Source: Oscillospiraceae bacterium
GTDB taxonomy: Bacteria > Bacillota_A > Clostridia > Oscillospirales > WRJC01
Reading direction: 5' to 3'
Assembly (NCBI GenBank): GCA_009785015.1
Contig: WQXD01000079.1
Coordinates: 1-12,496 of the forward strand
DNA length: 12,496 bases
Below the pieces are notes generated by a model. The model was given only the letters and a program-made list of their open reading frames with translations, was not told the DNA's origin and made no database searches. Below, one piece after another: positions 7,292 through 12,496 of this stretch (position 1 is the first letter of the stretch; every line of letters starts with the position of its first letter). The translations under genes were made by a program, and so were the position numbers.

Positions 7292-7321
7292 TTGAAATAG
7301 GCCGCGGCCATGAGGTATAAT
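7292..7321 (+). promoter_or_regulatory. Promoter of the GH99-like gene, with a palindrome in its spacer
   Basis: TTGAAA (7292-7297), 18-nt spacer, TATAAT (7316-7321). The spacer holds a perfect 10-bp palindrome, ggccgcggcc (7300-7309), GC-rich in an otherwise AT-rich region and placed where a repressor would block RNA polymerase. Transcription would start near 7328, only a few bases before AAGGAG (7336-7341). Confidence 0.78.
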
Positions 7322-7350
7322 ATAAAAAAAGAACTAAGGAGCGTATATAT

Positions 7351-9072
7351 ATGCAAAATTATTTCGAAAACGCGAAAATCCAGACCACTTTAAAGGCCGC
7401 GGACGACCTGTCCCGCGAGCTTCCCGTCAGCGGCACGGCGGGCGAACCGAAGAAAAACAGACAGGTGGGGCTCTTCTATTTTACCTGGCTCGGCGAGCAC
7501 GACTACAACGACGGCGACCGGACGCGTTTCGCCCCGCCGTTGGACGTCACTAAAATTCTGGCCGCGAATCCTCGGGCGGGATACGACCCCTCGAGCGGCG
7601 TATGGGGAGGGGTGGGCGTGATGCACCACTGGGGCGAGCCGCTCTTCGGGTATTACCACTCGCGCGACGAGTGGGTGATGCGCCGGCATGTGGAAATGCT
7701 CACCCACGCCGACATAGATTTTTTGATTCTGGACGCCACCAACACCCTCATATATGAAGAAAACGCGAAAATGCTTCTGCGGTTGACGGATTTTTACAGG
7801 GATGAGGGCTGGAACACCCCGAAAGTGGCTTTTTACACGAATACCAGATCGGGCGAGACCGTGCAAAAACTGTATAAAGCGATATATGAGCCCGGCTATA
7901 TGGCAAATTCATGGTACCGCTTAGAGGGCAAACCGCTTGTGATCGCGGACGCTGCGGACTGCTCGCCCGAAATGCGCTCGTTTTTTACGATACGCGAGTC
8001 CCAGTGGCCTAACGAGCCCGCGAAGGCTTCAGGGGGTTGGCCCTGGATGGATTTCGAGTGCCCGCAGCGCGTGTTCTGCGACGCCGACGGCAATCCGGAG
8101 ATAATAAACGTCTCCGTGGCGCAGCACCCGCAGATATTCCACGGCGACTCGGCCATGTACGGGGAGACGGCGAACCGGGGCCGCTCGTACCACGGCGGCA
8201 GGGCGGATTTATTCGACAAGTCATACATATACGGCTTCAACTTCGCGGAACAGTGGGAGCGCGCGATAGAATGCGACACCCCGTTTGTGTTCGTGACCGG
8301 CTGGAACGAATGGATAATGGGGCGCTGGGCGGGAAGCCGCCCGGAGCGGCCGATCGGCTTTGTGGACTGCGCGAATGTGGAATATTCGCGCGACTGCGAA
8401 CCGATGAAGGGCGGCTATTTTGACAATTACTATATGCAGCTGATCTTCTATGTCAGAAAATACAAAGGCGTAAAGCCGATAACCGAAGCCGCAGAAATGA
8501 CGATCGACATTTCGGGGGACTTCTCTGTTTGGGACGCGGTGGAAACCGAGTACAGGGATTTTTCCAACGGGGCCTGTCCGAGGCATTGCAGCGGCTATGG
8601 GGGAATCTACGAGGACGACACCGGAAACAACGAGATAATTTTGTCCAAATGCGCCCACGACGAGACCAACATATATTTTTACGCGAAGGCCTCAAAAGAT
8701 ATAACGGACCCCCTGTACGCGGGCGGCACGTGGCTGAATCTGTATCTCAAAGTAAATACAGACGAACGCGAAAACGCCAAGACCGGATACGACTACATAG
8801 CCAACTATTTCCCCTTTTCAAAAAATATGACCTCGCTCGCCGAATTTGCAGACGGCGGATTCGAGATCATGTCGGATTTGGAATACAAATGCGCGGGAAG
8901 CGAGTTTATGATCTGCGTCCCGAAGGGGAAAATAGGGCTGGATGGCAAGGGGAGCTTTGAGCTGGAATTCAAATGGGCCGACGCGAAAACGCGGTTTTTG
9001 TCGGCTGAGGATTTCTACACCAAGGGCGACTGCGCGCCCATCGGCAGGCTCAACTTTGTCTTCAAGGCATAG
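7351..9072 (+). CDS. Cytoplasmic GH99/WbsX-like (beta/alpha)8 protein with C-terminal CBM9/DOMON-like domain
   Basis: 573 residues; AAGGAG lies 9 nt before the ATG. There is no signal peptide or membrane segment, so it should act in the cytoplasm. Residues about 36-375 look like a GH99/GH71/WbsX-type barrel: an early strand QVGLFYFTW (38-46), the strand DFLILDATN (123-131), and the hallmark TGWNEWIMG (316-324). In GH99 and WbsX-like proteins that motif is usually WNEWxEG with two carboxylates. Here the first Glu (E320) is kept and the second is Met (M323). Residues about 382-573 form a separate beta-rich domain with TIDISGDFSVWD, ETNIYFYAKAS and TWLNLYLKVNT segments, resembling CBM9-like or DOMON domains. 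Transcribed alone and convergent with the COG2122 gene. It may act on a glycan or glycoside; activity and substrate cannot be named. Family placement is from motif recognition only. Confidence 0.6.
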   Translation: MQNYFENAKIQTTLKAADDLSRELPVSGTAGEPKKNRQVGLFYFTWLGEHDYNDGDRTRFAPPLDVTKILAANPRAGYDPSSGVWGGVGVMHHWGEPLFGYYHSRDEWVMRRHVEMLTHADIDFLILDATNTLIYEENAKMLLRLTDFYRDEGWNTPKVAFYTNTRSGETVQKLYKAIYEPGYMANSWYRLEGKPLVIADAADCSPEMRSFFTIRESQWPNEPAKASGGWPWMDFECPQRVFCDADGNPEIINVSVAQHPQIFHGDSAMYGETANRGRSYHGGRADLFDKSYIYGFNFAEQWERAIECDTPFVFVTGWNEWIMGRWAGSRPERPIGFVDCANVEYSRDCEPMKGGYFDNYYMQLIFYVRKYKGVKPITEAAEMTIDISGDFSVWDAVETEYRDFSNGACPRHCSGYGGIYEDDTGNNEIILSKCAHDETNIYFYAKASKDITDPLYAGGTWLNLYLKVNTDERENAKTGYDYIANYFPFSKNMTSLAEFADGGFEIMSDLEYKCAGSEFMICVPKGKIGLDGKGSFELEFKWADAKTRFLSAEDFYTKGDCAPIGRLNFVFKA

Positions 9073-9073
9073 C

Positions 9074-9092
9074 GGCGGGATCAGAATCCGCC
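9074..9092 (+). terminator. Weak hairpin between convergent genes
   Basis: ggcggg (9074-9079) pairs with tccgcc (9087-9092) including one G-T pair, followed by only TTT. It begins just after the stop of the GH99-like gene and overlaps the 3' end of the COG2122 gene. It may be a weak terminator for the plus-strand gene. No T-tract exists on the minus side. Confidence 0.3.
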
Positions 9093-9833
9093 TTTGCCGG
9101 CTGCCAGCTTCACATCGCCCCTCACGCCCAAATGATCCCCGATTATAATCACAGCGCCGGAAACCGCCTTGATTTTTGCCGCGAAATCCAAGGCTTTTTC
9201 CAAGTCGTCCGCGCTTTGCACGATGTTTCCGCAAGCTGTCGCGACTGCGTCGGCCAGGGCGGCCGACTTTGAAAGTATGACCACCGCGTCGGTTTTCCCG
9301 AAGCTCAGCGAAGGGCCCACCTTTCCCGAAGAGGTGCATATGCCGAGCGGCGTCTGTTCCGGCGCGATCTCGATCGCCACGCGGCCGGACAAAGCGGACT
9401 CGCCGGCGAAGATCCCCACTCGCCTTGCCGAGTTTGATTTCATGTATATATCCCCGCCGTTTTCCACTATCACTTCCCGGCAGAACACGGCCAGCGCCCC
9501 GCCCACCGCCTCGGCTATCGCGCCCGCCACGGCGGCCATCGGCCCCACATTCGCGGCAAAGGCGGCCTCCGCCATGACCCCGGCGATTTTCGGGCAGCCG
9601 GGAAGCATCTCGCGGGGGGTCAGAGAGGTCAGAAACCCCGGGTCCCTTTTTATATATTCCTCCAAGGGGCGGCGGACGCTTTTGATTATATCTTTGGCGC
9701 GGGAAACGAGCTCCGGGGTATACTGGTCGCTTTTGACCGCTATGTCGAGGTCCGTCTCGGCCACGGCGGCATTAAAATGCGTCATATCCGCCTGACGGCA
9801 GCCGCGCCTGTAAAAACGGTGCGTATACTCCAA
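9081..9833 (-). CDS. UPF0280 / COG2122 family protein (ApbE-like fold), homocysteine-cluster member
   Basis: 250 residues starting at TTG 9833, one base after the stop of the ferredoxin gene, with GGAGGT (9850-9845) 11 nt upstream. This start keeps the family's HRFYRR N-terminus, which the next Met (residue 17) would remove. Family signatures are ETDLDIAV (26-33), PxLxxYIxxxPxFxxSLTP-like sequence (56-73), VGPMAAVAGAIAEAVG (96-111), VENGGDIYM (123-131) and CTSSGKVGPSLSFGK (166-180). Most relatives I know read CTSSGTVGHS at the last site, so K171 and P174 may be unusual. The exact function of COG2122 is not established. Its gene neighbours in methanogens and here are COG1900 and the NIL-ferredoxin, implying a role in the same sulfur pathway. 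Last gene of the minus-strand transcript. Confidence 0.88.
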   Translation of the reverse strand: MEYTHRFYRRGCRQADMTHFNAAVAETDLDIAVKSDQYTPELVSRAKDIIKSVRRPLEEYIKRDPGFLTSLTPREMLPGCPKIAGVMAEAAFAANVGPMAAVAGAIAEAVGGALAVFCREVIVENGGDIYMKSNSARRVGIFAGESALSGRVAIEIAPEQTPLGICTSSGKVGPSLSFGKTDAVVILSKSAALADAVATACGNIVQSADDLEKALDFAAKIKAVSGAVIIIGDHLGVRGDVKLAAGKGGF

Positions 9834-9834
9834 G

Positions 9835-10245
9835 TTACAGCCGCACCTCCATGGCCTTGGCCGGGCACAGCTTGACGCACAGCTGACATACTATGCAGTT
9901 GTTTTCGTCAAAGCACACTTCCATGGACGGGCGCTCGAGATACAGGGCCCCAGTCGGGCAGACGCCCGTGCAGGCGCCGCACATGAAGCATTTATCCTCA
10001 TTGCGCCTTATCTCCCGGTCAAAACTCTGGACTACGACTCCCGACTGGCGCAGATAATCCATCCCTTCGCAATATCGCTGCCCGCCGACTTCCAGAACCA
10101 TGATGCCCTGCTTCTGGGGGTTGACGTTGGCCTGGACGATATTGACCACCAAGTCGTAATTCTTGACCAAATTGTAGACTATCGGTTTGGCCGATATATC
10201 GGTGCCGAACCGCAAAACGATTTTTTTCGACTCCACAACGCTCAT
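9835..10245 (-). CDS. NIL domain plus two [4Fe-4S] ferredoxin protein
   Basis: 136 residues. The N-terminal about 75 residues form a NIL-type domain (KIVLRFG, PIVYNLVKNYDLVVNIVQAN, GIMVLEVGG), as at the end of methionine ABC transporter ATPases. The C-terminal half has two complete CxxCxxCxxxCP clusters: C86, C89, C92, C96 and C117, C120, C123, C127. In Methanosarcina an equivalent protein (MA1822) works with the COG1900 protein MA1821 to make homocysteine from aspartate semialdehyde and sulfide, presumably supplying electrons or handling sulfur. The ATG overlaps the upstream stop (ATGA). AAAGGGG (10246-10252) abuts this ATG, so GTG 10236 (codon 4), 9 nt after the SD, is an alternative start. 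Translational coupling is likely. Cytoplasmic. Confidence 0.92.
   Translation of the reverse strand: MSVVESKKIVLRFGTDISAKPIVYNLVKNYDLVVNIVQANVNPQKQGIMVLEVGGQRYCEGMDYLRQSGVVVQSFDREIRRNEDKCFMCGACTGVCPTGALYLERPSMEVCFDENNCIVCQLCVKLCPAKAMEVRL
9845..9850 (-). promoter_or_regulatory. SD that fixes the TTG start of COG2122
   Basis: Reverse-strand GGAGGT lies inside the last codons of the ferredoxin gene, 11 nt before TTG 9833. It is the only strong SD near the 5' end of the COG2122 frame, so translation probably starts at TTG. Confidence 0.7.
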
Positions 10246-11456
10246 CCCCTTTCTTCAGTCTTTTCTGTTTTTTCATTCAAAAAGTTCAGCTTTACGTTAT
10301 CTTCCGGGGAGGGGAGCATTTTCACGGGCTGCGTCAGCAAGAAACAATTTTCCGAAATCCAGCTTTTGAGCGTTGCGGCTATCTCTCTGGCCTTCGGCAT
10401 ACTGGACAGCGGAGCGGTCCGCACCTTTTTGCCGTTTACCGTTATTTCGCCGCTTTTTAAATCGGCATAGCTGACCAGGCACAGCACCTCGCCCGATCTG
10501 GACGGATACGCGCTCGAGTAATCCACCACCGGCGCGTACAGGTCCCTGTCGCCGAGTGCGGCGTAATACGCGCTTTCCTCGTTCAGTATGGGGATCGGTA
10601 CGCCCACGCCCACCGCAAGCGAGGCGCCGTACCCGAGGATGCTGAGCCCCAAAAGCCATTTCGGGCTCATCTGCTTGAGATCTCCGATCAGCGCGAGCGT
10701 GCCCCCGGCGCTGCCCATCTGCCCTCCGTCCGTTTCGAGCATGGAGGGCGAGTGCTGGGTCCCGTTCCAGGCCACATATCCCACCCCCCCGCCGAGGAAA
10801 ATTTTCGTCCCGACGCCGATCGCCTTGAAGTGCGGGTCCTTGAACAGCGGGCTCAGCTGCCCCGAGGTCGAGTAGTTGGCGTTTTCCATGTTCGGCCTGA
10901 GCATGCCCATGTATGTGTAAATCGTCCGCTCGGACAGATTCACGGCGCAGTTGTAGTTCTGGTAGGCGTTGCGCGGGTTGAAAAGCACGGCCTCGTTGAT
11001 TTCATCCAAGGTTATCGTCGTCTCTATGCTCCGGCGCGGATAGCAGTCGGTTCCGTAGCTCTGCGCCCTGAGCCTGACCGGGCGCCTTGCGGCCAGGTCT
11101 TCGATCACATGGCCGCCGCCGTAGCGGAATTCGCCCGGATGATTTTTGTTGAGCGGGTCGTCGTCGGGGACCTCCGTGGCCCCTATGTAGGCGTCGACGG
11201 CCGCGATTCCGGCGTATGCCGAGACCCCGTTGAGCCAGACCTTCTGCATCCTCATTCTGGGCGAAGTGTGGCCGAAGCTCAGAAAGGCGCCCGACGAACA
11301 CATGGGCGCGAAAGTGCCGGTGGTCACCACGTCCACCTCCGCAGCCGCTTTGGATACTCCTTTTTGTCCGGCCAATTCCGAGAGTTCCTCGGCGGTCACG
11401 ATGACCGCTTTGCCGGTTTTTATCTTTTCGTTTATTTCGTCATATGTTTTTTCCAT
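10242..11456 (-). CDS. COG1900 / DUF39 homocysteine biosynthesis protein (aspartate semialdehyde sulfurtransferase-like)
   Basis: 404 residues matching the DUF39/COG1900 family: TTGTFAPMCSSGAFLSFGH (45-63), VWLNGVSAYAGIAAVDAYIG (73-92), YGGGHVIEDL (112-121) and YGTDCYPRR (134-142). In Methanosarcina acetivorans the homologue MA1821 with MA1822 is required for homocysteine synthesis independent of the acyl-homoserine routes. C53 and C138 sit in the two most family-like segments and are candidates for sulfur-carrying cysteines. The chain ends shortly after the DUF39 region with a charged tail (NEKTEKTEERG), so it lacks the C-terminal CBS pair found in some homologues. The stop overlaps the next start by 4 nt. 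No convincing SD lies close to ATG 11456: AGGGAAA is about 18 nt upstream, and the frame is closed by TAG at 11481-11483. Translation may depend on the upstream gene, which ends 28 nt before. Confidence 0.92.
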   Translation of the reverse strand: MEKTYDEINEKIKTGKAVIVTAEELSELAGQKGVSKAAAEVDVVTTGTFAPMCSSGAFLSFGHTSPRMRMQKVWLNGVSAYAGIAAVDAYIGATEVPDDDPLNKNHPGEFRYGGGHVIEDLAARRPVRLRAQSYGTDCYPRRSIETTITLDEINEAVLFNPRNAYQNYNCAVNLSERTIYTYMGMLRPNMENANYSTSGQLSPLFKDPHFKAIGVGTKIFLGGGVGYVAWNGTQHSPSMLETDGGQMGSAGGTLALIGDLKQMSPKWLLGLSILGYGASLAVGVGVPIPILNEESAYYAALGDRDLYAPVVDYSSAYPSRSGEVLCLVSYADLKSGEITVNGKKVRTAPLSSMPKAREIAATLKSWISENCFLLTQPVKMLPSPEDNVKLNFLNEKTEKTEERG

Positions 11457-11484
11457 AAATACAATATCCGTTTGCTTTCCCTAA

Positions 11485-12459
11485 TCACTTAGACTTTTTT
11501 TTCAATGCGGCAAAACCCGCCGAAAGGAGCGCGGCCAAGGCGGTTATCATGAGCGGGTCGCCCGTAGCGGGGGATGGGGGCGCCTGTACGGGGGGAGGAG
11601 TTTCGGGGGCGGGATCGCCGCCGCCCGCCGCCGCGGGGGGAGCCGCCGTATCGTTTGCGCCGCTGTCTGGGGCCGGCGCTTCGGGAGCCGCATACGCGCC
11701 GCCGAGCGTCATGACGCCGCTGCACGCCGTGGGGGTCGACCACTGCAGATCGTTCCACGGGACGTCGGCGACATATATCTGCGCGCCTCTTCCGCTGCCG
11801 TCGATATTGTCGCCTATGCCGAAGTCAAAACCGATCGTCTTGCCTTCGGAAAGGCTGACGCCCCCGGGAAGATGCACTTTGATTTCGACGATGTATCCGT
11901 TGGAGTAATTGCCGTCGAGCGGCCCCGCGAAATATTCATGGGCTTCCGAGGCCCATTCGACTCCGCCCCAGTCCATGTCAAACCATATCGCCCCGCTCAA
12001 TTCCGAACCGTCCGCGGGGACCCTGACTTGCCAGTAGGGGTATCCGTCTTCCGTTCCCACGCTGTCGGTCCCCCAGCTGTCGCCGTTGTCGACCACCGGC
12101 GCGCCCAATCCGGCGCCTTTCGCGTTGTTCCAGTCGATATAGATTTCAATGTTGTCCACATTGTGCCCGCCCTCTGTTTCGGAAGTGAAGTTGGGCGTTT
12201 TGTCGTAAATCTCGATGTAGTAGTACAAAGCCGAGCCGTCCCAGGCGATCCAGGCGTTTCCGGTGGCGCCGCTCATGCTGTTGGTCCCGTCCCCGTTCTG
12301 GAAGAACGAAGCTATGGCGACGGGCCCGCTGTACGCTTCGTCGCGCACCCCGTCTATGGCCGGTGAAGCGTTGTTTACAGTCAGCGAAACGGCCCCCGCA
12401 GGAACCGCAAGCGCGAACGCCATTGTCAAAATTACCGCGAATGCCAAAAGTTTTTTCAT
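11485..12459 (-). CDS. Secreted CBM9-like protein with SPATG cell-wall sorting signal
   Basis: 324 residues. Signal peptide 1-23 (MKKLLAFAVILTM ... AGA). Residues about 25-253 form a CBM9-like carbohydrate-binding domain (PAIDGVRDEAYSGPVAI at 33-49, AWIAWDGSALYYYIEIYD, DNIEIYIDWNNAK, YWQVRVPADG, GYIVEIKVHLPGG). Residues about 256-295 are a Pro/Ala-rich linker suited to spanning the wall. The C-terminus has SPATG (296-300), a hydrophobic segment (302-318) and KKKSK. This matches the (S/P)PxTG motif used by clostridial class-B-type sortases. It probably displays a glycan-binding module on the surface; the ligand is unknown. GGGAGG (12475-12470) lies 10 nt before the ATG. It is the first minus-strand gene of a run ending at 9081, with no terminator before COG1900. 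Confidence 0.9.
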   Translation of the reverse strand: MKKLLAFAVILTMAFALAVPAGAVSLTVNNASPAIDGVRDEAYSGPVAIASFFQNGDGTNSMSGATGNAWIAWDGSALYYYIEIYDKTPNFTSETEGGHNVDNIEIYIDWNNAKGAGLGAPVVDNGDSWGTDSVGTEDGYPYWQVRVPADGSELSGAIWFDMDWGGVEWASEAHEYFAGPLDGNYSNGYIVEIKVHLPGGVSLSEGKTIGFDFGIGDNIDGSGRGAQIYVADVPWNDLQWSTPTACSGVMTLGGAYAAPEAPAPDSGANDTAAPPAAAGGGDPAPETPPPVQAPPSPATGDPLMITALAALLSAGFAALKKKSK

Positions 12460-12496
12460 AAATATACTGCCTCCCTGATATTTTAATCGTGTGTGA

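Noticed and set aside
12480..12485. Possible -10 box (TAAAAT on the minus strand) for the CBM9 gene
   Set aside because: The matching -35 would lie outside the window and the start would nearly overlap the SD, so it cannot be supported.

Overview
The window looks like chromosome of an anaerobic, Gram-positive Clostridia-type bacterium. The evidence is: SD-led genes with near-consensus sigma-A promoters (TTGACA/TATAAT-like); a secreted protein ending in a SPATG sortase signal plus hydrophobic stretch plus Lys-rich tail; and a [4Fe-4S]/COG1900/COG2122 gene set known from strict anaerobes and methanogens. Base composition is mid-GC with AT-rich intergenic spaces. The genus cannot be told from sequence alone. 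I see no mobile element, CRISPR array or tRNA.

Layout. (1) 1-2593, minus: the N-terminal 864 residues of a large secreted mosaic protein: signal peptide, GG-rich beta-helix-like repeats, a Listeria/Bacteroides-type (Flg_new) repeat, an X2-like Ig module and seven 50-residue RCC1 repeats. It runs off the left edge. (2) 2594-2777: divergent promoter region. (3) 2778-5522 and 5535-6929, plus: a complete ten-helix P-type ATPase-like protein in which every hallmark catalytic motif is altered, including Lys in place of the phosphorylated Asp, followed 12 nt later by a normal mnmE (tRNA U34 modification GTPase). (4) 6984-7157, minus: rpsU (ribosomal protein S21), convergent with mnmE across a shared bidirectional terminator. 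(5) 7158-7350: a second divergent promoter region. (6) 7351-9072, plus: a cytoplasmic GH99/WbsX-like (beta/alpha)8 protein with a CBM9/DOMON-like C-terminal domain. (7) 9081-12459, minus, probably one transcript: a secreted, sortase-anchored CBM9-like protein, then COG1900 (DUF39), a NIL-ferredoxin protein and COG2122 (UPF0280). The last three match the set linked in methanogens to homocysteine synthesis from aspartate semialdehyde and sulfide.

The most unusual element is the 914-residue pseudo-P-type ATPase. It has intact length, topology, promoter and frame but lacks the residues for phosphoryl-enzyme chemistry, which suggests a selected non-transport role such as a membrane scaffold, sensor or regulator. 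Second is the set of carbohydrate-related proteins: an RCC1/X2 secreted protein, a cell-wall CBM9 protein, and a cytoplasmic GH99-like protein that lacks the second Glu of its NEWxE motif.
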